Part shown: positions 9,851 through 17,781 of the stretch, one piece after another
Numbering within the stretch: position 1 is the first letter of the stretch
How the letters are laid out: the number at the start of each line of letters is the position of its first letter
Source: Amycolatopsis orientalis DSM 40040 = KCTC 9412
Lineage (GTDB): Bacteria > Actinomycetota > Actinomycetes > Mycobacteriales > Pseudonocardiaceae
DNA: 64,000 bases
Assembly: GCF_000478275.1 (NCBI RefSeq)
Contig: NZ_ASJB01000009.1
Location: 124,001 to 188,000, forward strand
Direction: 5' to 3'
The notes under the pieces: model-generated
Database searches by the model: none
Told to the model about the DNA's origin: nothing
Seen by the model: only the letters and a program-made list of their open reading frames with translations
Program-made: the position numbers and the translations under genes

Positions 9851-10714
9851 TTACGCCGAGGCCAGTGTCGGGCGCGGCAGGGCCGCGGAGTCGGGGCGCC
9901 GGAGGTAGGCGAGCACCAGCTGCTCCAGGTTCGCCGGCCGGTCGGTCCACTGTGGACCCAGTGGGACCGGGCCGGTGCGGGCGAAGACGGTCGCCTGCCT
10001 GCCCGCCCGGGTCTCGTCCACGAACGCGACGCGTCCGGCCAGCGCGTCGGCCTCGTCCGCCGGTCCGGAAAGGATCCGGTGCCCGGCGACGAGTTCGTCG
10101 ATGTCGCCGCTGACCTGCACGCGGCCGCCGTTGAGGACGATCAGCCAGTCACAGGTGTTCTCCAGGTCGGAGACGACGTGGGAGGAGAGCAGAACGGTCA
10201 TCCCGGTTTCGGCGACCGCTTCCATCAGCCCGCGCATGACCTCGTGGCGGGCCAGCGGATCGAGGTTCGCGAGCGGCTCGTCGAGCACCAGGAGATCCGG
10301 GCGTTTCGCGAGCGCGACGGTGAGCGCGACCTGCGCGCGCTGTCCGCCGGACAGCTTGCCGACCTTGTGTTTCAAGGGAAGCCCGAGCGAGTCGATGCGC
10401 TTGAGCGCGAACTCGTCGTCCCAGCCGGGGTTCAGGCGCCTGCCGAACTTGAGCATCTCGGCGATGCTGAAGCCGGGGTACAACGGTTTGTCCTGCGCCA
10501 GGAACGCGGCGGTGCCTTGGATCGAGACCGAGCCGAGCGTCGCGTCGAGCAGCCCGACCGCCAAGTGCAGGAAAGTCGTCTTGCCCGCGCCGTTGGGCCC
10601 GACGAGTGCGACGACGCGTCCTTTCGGGACGGCCAGGGAACAGTCGCGCAGCGCCCACTTGCGGCGGTAACGCTTGCCGAGGCCGGTGGCCTCGATGACG
10701 GGTTTCTCATTCAC
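9851..10714 (-). CDS. ABC transporter ATP-binding protein
   Basis: Cytoplasmic ATPase, 287 aa, energising the two downstream permeases. Walker A GPNGAGKTT (about residues 39-47), signature LSGGQRAQ, Walker B LLVLDEP and the switch SSHVV are intact. The GTG start overlaps the GntR stop as GTGA. A C-terminal extension of about 70 residues ends in a region typical of YtrB-like exporter ATPases. The exported compound cannot be inferred. Confidence 0.92.
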   Translation of the reverse strand: MNEKPVIEATGLGKRYRRKWALRDCSLAVPKGRVVALVGPNGAGKTTFLHLAVGLLDATLGSVSIQGTAAFLAQDKPLYPGFSIAEMLKFGRRLNPGWDDEFALKRIDSLGLPLKHKVGKLSGGQRAQVALTVALAKRPDLLVLDEPLANLDPLARHEVMRGLMEAVAETGMTVLLSSHVVSDLENTCDWLIVLNGGRVQVSGDIDELVAGHRILSGPADEADALAGRVAFVDETRAGRQATVFARTGPVPLGPQWTDRPANLEQLVLAYLRRPDSAALPRPTLASA

Positions 10715-11106
10715 GCGGTTCGCTCCCCTCGAAAGCCATCGGCCACCACGGAGGTGAACAACGCCTCGACGTCTTCCTGGTCCAGTCCCGATTCCCGGGC
10801 GTCGCGGACCCAGCCGCCCAGGCTCTTCCGCAACCGCGCGTGCTCCGCGAACGAAGCGCCTCCGAGCGTCTTCTGCACGAAGGTGCCGAGACCCGGCCGC
10901 CCTTCGACGAGCCCTTCGCGCTCTAGCTCGCGGTAGGCCTTGAGGACGGTGTTGGGGTTGATCGCCAGCTCGGCGACCACTTCCTTCGCCGTCGGCAGCC
11001 GGTCGCCCGGCTCCAGCAAGCCCAGCCGGAGGGCGTGTTTGACCTGCTGGACGAGCTGGACGTAGGTGGCGACGCCCGACCCTTTGTCCAGGTGGAAGGT
11101 GACCAC
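10711..11106 (-). CDS. GntR-family regulator (YtrA subfamily)
   Basis: A 131-aa repressor with an N-terminal winged helix (about residues 8-75; PTAKEVVAELAINPNTVLKA) and only a short C-terminal dimerisation helix, as in YtrA-type regulators of ABC exporters. I chose GTG at 11106 because GAAAGGG lies 8 bases upstream; the longer in-frame reading would start inside the operator. It heads the exporter operon and probably represses it through the adjacent palindrome. Confidence 0.88.
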   Translation of the reverse strand: MVTFHLDKGSGVATYVQLVQQVKHALRLGLLEPGDRLPTAKEVVAELAINPNTVLKAYRELEREGLVEGRPGLGTFVQKTLGGASFAEHARLRKSLGGWVRDARESGLDQEDVEALFTSVVADGFRGERTA

Positions 11107-11111
11107 TGGCA

Positions 11112-11145
11112 ACACCCTTTCACTAATTAAGTAGTGAAAGGGTGT
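11112..11145 (-). promoter_or_regulatory. 14-bp-arm palindromic operator of the GntR/exporter operon
   Basis: Perfect inverted repeat ACACCCTTTCACTA - ATTAAG - TAGTGAAAGGGTGT. The TAGTG/CACTA core is a common YtrA-type arrangement. On the minus strand one arm contains the Shine-Dalgarno sequence of the regulator, so binding, or RNA folding of the same arms, could block both transcription and translation. The operator role is inferred from position and symmetry. Confidence 0.75.
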
Positions 11146-11391
11146 AGGCAGCAGGGTGCCCTTGTCAAGGCGACGAACGCATTTCGTCCTCTGAATGCGG
11201 GAAACCTGGGCGTGGGCGAGCCGCACCCCGGCCCGCCCAGCCCTCCCCAGGACGTCGCCGAGAGACGGCGACGAGAAAAACCCCAGCCCCAGTCACGAAG
11301 AGCGCCAGGTCGACGGCACGAGGGCTCACGTCGAGCTGGCACTACCCCCAACCCCCACCGCCGTCAGAAGGCGGTGTCTGTGCAAGTTGAA

Positions 11392-11481
11392 GGTGTCCAC
11401 CGTCGTACCGGAACCGAATGGGGGGTCCTGCCCGTCTTGTTGGTTGGGCACGGTTCCGGCGACGGGTCCTCGGTGGACACC
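11392..11481. repeat. Nested inverted repeat upstream of the SARP gene
   Basis: Outer arms GGTGTCCACCG (11392-11402) and CGGTGGACACC (11471-11481) are perfect. Inner arms CCGGAACCG (11408-11416) and CGGTTCCGG (11451-11459) are also perfect. Together they can form a long stem with internal bulges. It could be a structured leader, a small RNA or a decayed insertion; nothing visible decides. Confidence 0.5.
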
Positions 11482-11511
11482 ACCAAAGGATCACGGCGTC
11501 CGGATGCAGGG

Positions 11512-11530
11512 CGCTTGCACTACGCTTGCA
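11512..11530 (+). promoter_or_regulatory. Tandem CGCTTGCA repeats before the SARP gene
   Basis: CGCTTGCA at 11512-11519 and 11523-11530, with a 3-base spacer (CTA), giving an 11-bp period. They end 31 bases before the start codon. The geometry and the ...TTRCA ends match the repeats upstream of asnB. SARP proteins bind such direct repeats, so autoregulation is plausible. No convincing -10 was found. Confidence 0.45.
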
Positions 11531-11561
11531 GGCTCTGACGAGGGTGAGCGGAGGTGGCCGC

Positions 11562-14549
11562 GTGGAGTTCCGCGTCCTCGGCGCCGTCGAGGCGTGGGCC
11601 GATGGCGGCCCGGTGGATCTCGGTTCGCCCAAACAACGGCTCGTGCTGGCGGTACTGCTGCTGGAGGCGGGCAAGCCGGTACCGCGCGACCGGATCATCG
11701 ACCTGCTCTGGCCCGAACGACCGCCGGCGAGTGCCCGGAACACCGTTCAAGCGCTGGTGTCCAGGCTGCGCGCGGTGTTCCGCGGCGCGGGCGGTCCGGA
11801 GATCGTCTCCGAAGGAACGCGGTACCTGCTGAAGGTCGATCCCCGCCAGGTCGACCTGCACCGCTTCACCGAGCTGACCGCGCGGGCCCGCAAGGCCGAC
11901 GACGAGACCGCCGTCGAACTCCTGGACGAGGCGCTCGGCTTGTGGCGCGGCGAGGCGTTGTCCGACGTCGTGAGCGGCGAGGTCGCCCAGCGGCTCCGCG
12001 GCGGTATCAGCGAAGCGCGCTGGACGGCACTGGAGGATCGCGCCGAGGCCCAGTTGCGGCTCGGCCGCGGCCGGGAGGTGCTCGCGGAGCTGACCGGGCT
12101 GGTCGCCGCGCATCCCCTGCGTCAGCGGTTCGTCGGGCAGCTCATGCTCACCCTGCACCGCGAAGGCCGCACCGACGACGCGCTCGAAGCCTTCCGATCC
12201 CTGCGCGACAGGCTCGCTACCGAACTGGGCCTCGACCCGTCCCCGGAGCTGCGCAAACTCGAAGCCGCCATCCTCGCGGCGGACCCGGCTCTCGAACCGG
12301 TGCGGAACGCGGTCAAACCCGAACCGGTCCGCCCGGCGCAGTTGCCGCACGACGTCCGGGGCTTCGCCGGACGCGCGGCCGAACTGGACCGGCTCGACGA
12401 GGCGACCCGGCCCACGGGCGAGGGCACCGACATCTGGGTGATCAGCGGGACCGCCGGGGTCGGCAAGACCGCGCTCGCGGTCCGCTGGGCCCACCGCGTC
12501 CGCGACGCGTTCCCCGACGGCCAGCTCTACCTCGACCTGCGGGGATTCGACCCCGACCACGAGCCGCTCACCCCGGCGGTCGCGCTCACCCAGCTGCTGC
12601 AGGCACTCGGCACCGCACCGAAGGCGATCCCGCCGGACACCGACACGCGGGCCGCGCTCCTCCGTTCCCTGCTCGCCGACAAGAGGGTCCTTCTCGTCCT
12701 CGACAACGTGCGCGACACCGGTCAGGTCATGCCGCTGCTGCCGCCGTCGGGCACCGTCCTGGTCACCAGCCGCCAGCGGCTCGGCGATCTCATCGCCCGC
12801 ACCGGCGCCCGCGCGCTCCCGCTGTCCGTGCTGCCCGCCGAAGACGCGCGGCACCTGCTGGAAGCCGTGCTCGGCAGCGAAACCGTCGCGGCCGAGGCGG
12901 GCGCGGCGGCGGAACTGGCCCGGCTGTGCGGGCATCTCCCGCTCGCCCTGCGGATCGCGGCGGCCAATCTCGGCGCGAGCGGTGAACCCGAGATCGCCGA
13001 ACTCGCCCGTGAACTGGCAGGCGGTGACCCGCTCGCGGAACTGACCGTCGACGGCGCCGAGGAAAGCGCGGTGACCACCGCGTTCGGAGTCTCCTACCGG
13101 GCACTGCCCGAGGAGCACCGCCTGCTGTTCCGCAGGCTCGCGCTCGTCCCCGGCCAGACTTTCACCGCGCCCGCCGCGCAGGCCCTGACCGGTGCCCCGC
13201 TTTCCCGGGCGAACCAGCAGCTCAAGGCGCTCGCGGCGGCACACCTCGTCGAGCGCTACACACCCGGCCGCTACCGGTTCCACGACCTTCTCCGCAGTTT
13301 CGCGGCAGGCCGCACGCTGTCCGAGGACCCGAAGACCGAACGCGACACGGCGGAGAGGCGGCTCTTCGAGAGCTATCTGACCACCGCCGACGCCGCCGGC
13401 CGCGTACTCATCCCCCACTTCCTGCGGCTGCCACGCGAAGAGCCGGGCGTGAAACCCTTCGCCGACACCGACGAGGCGCTGACCTGGCTGGACGCCGAGT
13501 GGCCGAACCTCGCCGCCGCCGTCGAGCACAGCGCCGAACACGGCCCGCCCGAGTTCTCGTGGCATCTCGCCGACGCGCTCCGCGCCTTCTTCCACCAGCG
13601 CGGCCATCACGCGGAATGGATCGACACCGCGTCGACGGCGCTCAAGGCCGCCCGCCGCGACGGGGCCGGGCAGGCCCAGGCCGCGATGCACCTGAGCATC
13701 GCGCTCGCCTGCGTCAACAGCGGCCGCTACGACGAGGCACGCGAACACCTCACCAGCGCCCTGCGCGGAGACCTCCTCGAAGGCTGGGACGCGGGCCGCG
13801 CGGCCGTGCTGAACAACCTGAGCGCGGTGCACCAGCGCCTCGGCGATCCGCAGGAGGCGATCCGCTGCGGGCTGGAATCCCTGCGGCTGTGCGAAGAACT
13901 CAACATGCCCGGCGTCTCGATGGCGCTCGCGAACCTCGGTTTCCCGTACTGGCAGACCGGTCAGCTCGACGAGGCACTCGCCAACTTCACCCGCGCGCTC
14001 GCGGTGTCCGAACGGGACGGTGCGCGGTTCAGCGTCGCCGTCCTGCTGGTCGACCTCGGCAACGTGCACCGTGATCTCGGCCTGCTCGACGAGGCCTACG
14101 ACTTCTACACCCGCGCTCTCGCGGCCAACCGCGAACTCGGCTACACCTACGGCGAAGCCACGGCCCTCTCCGGCAGGGCCGTACTCGAAAGCAGGCAAGA
14201 CCCGAGCGAGCAGAACCGCACGGACGCGCTCGAAGCGGTCGAACTCACCCGCAAGATCGGCGACCGGGGCACCGAGGCCTGGACGCTCGTCGGACTCGGC
14301 GAGGTGTGCCTGCGGCTCGGCCGCCCCGAAGAGGCGGCCGAACACCACCGGCTCGCGTTGTCGATCGCGCGTACGACGAGTTTCTTCTGGTGCGAGGCCG
14401 CCGCGCGCACCGGGCTCGCGGAAACCCTGCGCGAACTGGGAAAGCTCGCCGAAGCCAGGACGCACGGCGAACTGGCGCTGGAACTCGCCACGCGCTCCGG
14501 CTACCGGCTCGTCGAGGAACGCGCGAAGCTGATCCTGGACGAGCTTTAG
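11562..14549 (+). CDS. SARP/AfsR-type transcriptional regulator with NB-ARC and TPR domains
   Basis: A 995-aa regulator. An OmpR-like winged helix (about residues 1-95) and bacterial transcriptional activator domain (95-240) form the SARP head. An NB-ARC ATPase follows (P-loop GTAGVGKTAL near 295) and tetratricopeptide repeats fill about 680-995. The GTG at 11562 gives the typical VEFRVLGAVEAW opening and has GGAGG 7 bases upstream. AfsR-class proteins activate secondary-metabolite genes after ATP-dependent oligomerisation, often under kinase control. Its targets are unknown; no biosynthetic cluster is adjacent, so it is likely a global or distant regulator. Confidence 0.92.
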   Translation: MEFRVLGAVEAWADGGPVDLGSPKQRLVLAVLLLEAGKPVPRDRIIDLLWPERPPASARNTVQALVSRLRAVFRGAGGPEIVSEGTRYLLKVDPRQVDLHRFTELTARARKADDETAVELLDEALGLWRGEALSDVVSGEVAQRLRGGISEARWTALEDRAEAQLRLGRGREVLAELTGLVAAHPLRQRFVGQLMLTLHREGRTDDALEAFRSLRDRLATELGLDPSPELRKLEAAILAADPALEPVRNAVKPEPVRPAQLPHDVRGFAGRAAELDRLDEATRPTGEGTDIWVISGTAGVGKTALAVRWAHRVRDAFPDGQLYLDLRGFDPDHEPLTPAVALTQLLQALGTAPKAIPPDTDTRAALLRSLLADKRVLLVLDNVRDTGQVMPLLPPSGTVLVTSRQRLGDLIARTGARALPLSVLPAEDARHLLEAVLGSETVAAEAGAAAELARLCGHLPLALRIAAANLGASGEPEIAELARELAGGDPLAELTVDGAEESAVTTAFGVSYRALPEEHRLLFRRLALVPGQTFTAPAAQALTGAPLSRANQQLKALAAAHLVERYTPGRYRFHDLLRSFAAGRTLSEDPKTERDTAERRLFESYLTTADAAGRVLIPHFLRLPREEPGVKPFADTDEALTWLDAEWPNLAAAVEHSAEHGPPEFSWHLADALRAFFHQRGHHAEWIDTASTALKAARRDGAGQAQAAMHLSIALACVNSGRYDEAREHLTSALRGDLLEGWDAGRAAVLNNLSAVHQRLGDPQEAIRCGLESLRLCEELNMPGVSMALANLGFPYWQTGQLDEALANFTRALAVSERDGARFSVAVLLVDLGNVHRDLGLLDEAYDFYTRALAANRELGYTYGEATALSGRAVLESRQDPSEQNRTDALEAVELTRKIGDRGTEAWTLVGLGEVCLRLGRPEEAAEHHRLALSIARTTSFFWCEAAARTGLAETLRELGKLAEARTHGELALELATRSGYRLVEERAKLILDEL

Positions 14550-14583
14550 TACCGGGCAAGGTGGTCGCGAGTGGTAAGTGTCG

Positions 14584-14731
14584 TTCTATTTTGAGGGGTA
14601 AGGCAAAGATGTCGTGCCCCGGCGAGCGTCCGGACAGGCTGGCAGAAGCAGGGCCGCGGCTCCGCGAGACACTCTTCTGAAGACAAGTGTCCGGCTTGGG
14701 TCGTTTGTGCGGTTTCACGGGTGGTCGTGAG
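14584..14731 (+). repeat. 148-bp dispersed repeat, copy 1
   Basis: About 88-90% identical by eye to the reverse complement of 55203-55350. The unit runs from TTCTATTTTGAGGGGTAAGG to GGTGGTCGTGAG and includes a stem (GACACT...AGTGTC) and the stretch CCGGCTTGGGTCGTTTGTGC. Both copies lie just after the 3' end of a gene. It could be a MITE-like element or a structured RNA/terminator family. Its right end runs into the palindrome at 14723-14770. Confidence 0.75.
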
Positions 14732-14770
14732 TGGCAAGGAGCGTTAGAACGCTCTTTACCACTCACGACC
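14723..14770. repeat. Family P palindrome, copy 1 (covariant)
   Basis: 23-bp arms around a central AG. It belongs with the copies at 15493, 38121 and 58187 (shared GTCGTGAGTGG ends). Here the inner stem reads GAGCGTT/AACGCTC in place of GACGGTT/AACCGTC, so both sides changed together. One G-T wobble and one C-A mismatch are present. It probably acts as a bidirectional terminator between the SARP gene and the convergent membrane protein gene. Confidence 0.75.
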
Positions 14771-14774
14771 CCGT

Positions 14775-15254
14775 TCAGCCGCGCGACTTCACGCTGCCCG
14801 CGATCGCCGCCGTGATCGCCGTCAGGATCCCGAGGATGACCACCAGCGCGATCGCGACACCGTTGCTCTTGTGGAAGCCGAAGATCCATTCGAGGTGGGT
14901 GTTGAAGGGCGTGCCCCACACCACCGGCGTCACCACGAGGATCGCCACCAGAGAGAACACGCAGAATCCGCACAACGTCCACGCACCGGGAATCCTGCGG
15001 GCGAACGTGAATCCCGCCGCGACCGTCATCGCCACGGCGGCGATGACGCCACCGAACACGTTCTGCACCACCTGGCCGGACCAGCCGCCCTCCGGCTTAC
15101 TGGCGTAGACGACGTTATAGAGCACGAACCAGACGAGTACGCCCGTGATGAGCAGCGCCAGGATCCCGGCGGTCACCGCGGCCGCGGTGTTCGCCCTCGG
15201 CTTGGGCCGCGTCCCGTACTGAGGTAAGCCGTGCTGGGGCGGATTCGGCTGCAT
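14775..15254 (-). CDS. Putative four-span membrane protein
   Basis: A 159-aa protein with a proline-rich N-terminus (MQPNPPQHGLPQYG) and about four hydrophobic helices (near residues 25-45, 63-80, 88-108 and 132-152). The ATG at 15254 has GAGGAG just upstream and is preferred to the upstream in-frame GTG. I recognise no family. It is a stand-alone gene between two repeat-rich stretches, convergent with the SARP gene. Confidence 0.65.
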   Translation of the reverse strand: MQPNPPQHGLPQYGTRPKPRANTAAAVTAGILALLITGVLVWFVLYNVVYASKPEGGWSGQVVQNVFGGVIAAVAMTVAAGFTFARRIPGAWTLCGFCVFSLVAILVVTPVVWGTPFNTHLEWIFGFHKSNGVAIALVVILGILTAITAAIAGSVKSRG

Positions 15255-15407
15255 CGCACTCCTCGCGCGTTCCGGCGACACGAAAACCGCCGCCCGTCAT
15301 GGTCCGCGGTCACTGTAGCGAGGGGTCACCGAGGGCGGCCGCCGGTGGCAGCAAGCTGCCCTCTGCTTCAGAGGTAAGGCAACCGTGGCGTGCCTCTGGC
15401 GCGTTCG

Positions 15408-15462
15408 TGCCTCCAATGTGGCATTGGGGACGTTGAACGTCCCCAATGCCACATTGGAGGCA
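15408..15462. repeat. 27-bp-arm perfect palindrome
   Basis: Arms begin TGCCTCCAATGTGGCATTGG and continue GGACGTT; they pair perfectly around a single central G, 55 bases in all. Cruciform-capable. Function unknown; a terminator or repetitive extragenic element is likely. Confidence 0.8.
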
Positions 15463-15492
15463 TCCGGAGCCTTGGTGCAGGGCCAAGCCAGT

Positions 15493-15538
15493 GTCGTGAG
15501 TGGTAATGACGGTTAGAACCGTCATTACCACTCACGAC
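15493..15538. repeat. Family P palindrome, copy 2
   Basis: Perfect 22-bp arms (GTCGTGAGTGGTAATGACGG plus TT) around AG. Stop triplets fall in all three frames on each strand. See the copies at 14723, 38121 and 58187. Confidence 0.85.
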
Positions 15539-15579
15539 CCGCCTGACCCCACCCCCGCCGCGAACCGCACACCCGACCT

Positions 15580-15621
15580 GAAGGGGACTTTCCCGCACGC
15601 CATGCGGGGAAAGTCCCCTTC
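15580..15621. repeat. Palindrome with GAAGGGGACTTTCC arms
   Basis: Arms GAAGGGGACTTTCCCGCA and TGCGGGGAAAGTCCCCTTC pair with one bulged base around a short loop. It ends 40 bp from the iolG stop and may terminate it. Confidence 0.7.
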
Positions 15622-15661
15622 GTTCACCCGACACGCCGGCTTTGCCTTATCCCTCAACACT

Positions 15662-16663
15662 TCAGACGCGTACCTCCTCCACGCGGACCGGGCGGCGTTC
15701 GCGGCGCGAGACCTCGCAGGCCTCGGCGATGTAGAACGCTTCCAGCGCGTCCGCCGCTCCGCACGGGCTCGGCGCGCGACCGGCGGCGACGTCGAGGAAC
15801 GCTTTCAGCTCACTGACGTACGCGGGACGGAAACGTTCCATGAACCCGGGGTACGCCGGGCCGGGCAACGGCTGGACCCCGGGTTCCACCGAAGTCAGCG
15901 GCGTACGCTCGTCCAGGCCCACCACGGCGTTCCCGGCCGAGCCGAGCACTTCCAGCCGTACGTCATAGCCGGCGCCGTTGTAGCGGGTCAGCGAGACGAC
16001 CGCCAGCGTGCCGTCGTCCAGGGTCAGGGTCGCGGCCGCGGTGTCGACGTCACCGGCGTCGACGAAGAACCGCTCGCCCTTGTTCGCCCCGACCGCGTAC
16101 ACCTCGACGACCTCGCGGCCGCTGACGAACCGGACGACGTCGAAGTCGTGCACCCCGCAGTCACGGAACAGGCCGCCGGAATGCGCGACGTACTCCGCGG
16201 GAGGCGGGGCCGGGTCCAAGGTGGTCGCGCGCAAGGTGTGCAGCCAGCCCAGGTCACCCGACGCCACCGCGGCCCGGGCGGCCGCGTAGCCGTCGTCGAA
16301 CCGGCGCTGGAAACCGATCTGCACCGGGACGTCCGAGGCGGAGATCTTGTCGATCACCGCGAGCGTGCCGGGGATGTCGGCGGCGACGGGCTTCTCGCAG
16401 AACACCGGGATCCCCGCGTCCACGGCCCTGAGGATCAGTTCCGGATGCGCGTCCGTGGCTGCCGTGATCACGAGTCCGTCCAAAGAGGACGCGAAGAGCG
16501 CGGAGAGGTCGTCCGCCGCCTCGACGCCGAGCTTGGCCGCGGCCGACCGGGCACGTCCGGCATCGACATCGGCCACGATCACGGACGAAACCTCGCCGAA
16601 ACCCTTCAAGGTTTCGGCGTGCGAAGTGCCGATCCGGCCGGTGCCGGCGAGTCCCAACCTCAT
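15662..16663 (-). CDS. iolG: myo-Inositol 2-dehydrogenase-like oxidoreductase (Gfo/Idh/MocA)
   Basis: Oxidises myo-inositol to scyllo-inosose with NAD+ (first step of inositol catabolism). 333 aa. The Rossmann motif GLAGTGRIG is at residues 4-12, the family EKPVA motif lies around 94-98, and GGLFRDCGVHDFDV carries the catalytic His region. It follows the LacI regulator by 13 bp and is divergent from iolE-iolC-iolB-iolD, which supports the inositol role over other sugar dehydrogenases. Confidence 0.82.
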   Translation of the reverse strand: MRLGLAGTGRIGTSHAETLKGFGEVSSVIVADVDAGRARSAAAKLGVEAADDLSALFASSLDGLVITAATDAHPELILRAVDAGIPVFCEKPVAADIPGTLAVIDKISASDVPVQIGFQRRFDDGYAAARAAVASGDLGWLHTLRATTLDPAPPPAEYVAHSGGLFRDCGVHDFDVVRFVSGREVVEVYAVGANKGERFFVDAGDVDTAAATLTLDDGTLAVVSLTRYNGAGYDVRLEVLGSAGNAVVGLDERTPLTSVEPGVQPLPGPAYPGFMERFRPAYVSELKAFLDVAAGRAPSPCGAADALEAFYIAEACEVSRRERRPVRVEEVRV

Positions 16664-16676
16664 TCTCGTGACCTTT

Positions 16677-17675
16677 CTAAAGCGGAGCGGTGGTGGAGCG
16701 GACCACCAGCGACGGATGCAGCAGATGGCGGACCGGTTCGGTGCGTTCGCCCCGGATCCGTTCGAGCAGGGCCTCGACGGCCAGCCGCCCCATTTCGGTG
16801 CGCGGCTGGTCCACGGTGGTCAGGGAGAGATGGCGCAGCGCGGCGAGCGAGGTGTTGTCGTAGCCGACGACCGAAACGTCCTCCGGCACCCGCAGCCCCG
16901 CCTCTTCCAGCGCGGAGATCGCGCCGACGGCGTTGAAGTCGTTGCCCGCCACCAAGGCCGTCGGCAGCGTCTCCCGGGTGTGGTCGCCGAGCAGTTCGTG
17001 CACGGCCTTCTCCCCTGCGGTGTCGGTGTGTTCACTGCGCACGATGAGCGGATGCAGCAGATGCCGCCGCATCGCCCGCTGATATCCCCGCCGCCGGGCC
17101 GCCGCACCGGCCGCGACCCCGCCGTCCAGATGGGCGATCCGCCGGTGCCCCAAGGAGACCAGATGCTCGACGGCCAGCGCGGACCCCGCCTCGCCGTCGT
17201 CGTTCACCGTGTCCACTCCTCGTACGCGTGAGCTGCGCGAGACGAGGACGACGGGACCTTGTCCGGCCGCTTCCTCGATCGCCGCCGCGGGCAGCACCGG
17301 CGACAGCAGGATCACCCCGGCGGGCCGGAAGGAGAGCAGGTTCCGCAGCGCGGCCCGTTCGCGGGCGGGACTGCGGCCACCGGTGTTGAGGATGAGGTTG
17401 AAGCCCGCCGCCTCGGCCGCCGCGTCGAGCCCTTCGACGACGTCGGCGAAGAACGCGTTGCGCAGATCGGAGACCATCACGCCGAGGACGGTCGAGGTCC
17501 GGCTGGCCAGCGACCTGGCCATCGCGTGCGGCTCGTAGCCGAGTTCGTGCGCCGCGCACAGCACCCGCGTCCGCCGTTCGTCGGAGACGTTCGGCGCGTT
17601 CCGCATCACCAGTGACACGAGCGCACGGGAAACCCCTGCTTTCGCGGCGACGTCCTCCATCGTCGGTCGTGCCAT
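16677..17675 (-). CDS. LacI-family repressor of the inositol locus
   Basis: 332 aa. An N-terminal helix-turn-helix (MEDVAAKAGVSRALVSLVMR, residues 6-25) precedes a periplasmic-binding-protein-like effector domain (from about 60). It is transcribed with iolG and divergently from iolE. Two palindromes in the 106-bp divergent region are the obvious operators. The effector, perhaps an inositol intermediate, is inferred. Confidence 0.9.
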   Translation of the reverse strand: MARPTMEDVAAKAGVSRALVSLVMRNAPNVSDERRTRVLCAAHELGYEPHAMARSLASRTSTVLGVMVSDLRNAFFADVVEGLDAAAEAAGFNLILNTGGRSPARERAALRNLLSFRPAGVILLSPVLPAAAIEEAAGQGPVVLVSRSSRVRGVDTVNDDGEAGSALAVEHLVSLGHRRIAHLDGGVAAGAAARRRGYQRAMRRHLLHPLIVRSEHTDTAGEKAVHELLGDHTRETLPTALVAGNDFNAVGAISALEEAGLRVPEDVSVVGYDNTSLAALRHLSLTTVDQPRTEMGRLAVEALLERIRGERTEPVRHLLHPSLVVRSTTAPL

Positions 17676-17723
17676 TTCCCAGTGTCCTCCCCGCCCTTGA
17701 CTTTACTGTGACGGACGCTACAT

Positions 17724-17758
17724 GATTAGAGCGCTCTAATCAATAGAGCGCTCTAATC
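17724..17758. promoter_or_regulatory. Double LacI-type operator between lacI and iolE
   Basis: A perfect 18-bp palindrome GATTAGAGCGCTCTAATC (17724-17741) is followed by a second site sharing TAGAGCGCTCTA (17744-17755). Their centres are 17 bp apart. Central CG is typical of LacI-family sites. The position allows control of both divergent transcripts. Confidence 0.85.
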
Positions 17759-17781
17759 CACTCCCCTACCGGAGGTCGCCG

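Larger units (their letters stand above)
11146..11561. other. Intergenic region between divergent regulators
   Basis: No credible gene. It holds a half copy (about 11177-11199) of the palindrome found entire at 41842-41905, a small hairpin (CACCGCC...GGCGGTG, 11358-11378), a nested inverted repeat (11392-11481) and the direct repeats just before the SARP gene. Confidence 0.6.
15255..15661. other. Repeat-rich intergenic region
   Basis: No gene. It contains three unrelated long palindromes (15408-15462, 15493-15538, 15580-15621) between the 5' end of the membrane protein gene and the 3' end of iolG. Confidence 0.7.

Noticed and set aside
11520-14465. Minus-strand open frame of 981 codons opposite the SARP gene
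   Set aside because: It is antisense to a gene with clear SARP, NB-ARC and TPR domains. Its composition is Gly/Arg/Glu-rich without motifs, as expected from high-GC mirror frames.
15310-15531. Short ORFs starting [12 protein letters not shown] and similar at several sites
   Set aside because: They are translations of the family P palindrome (all copies give the same start), not genes.
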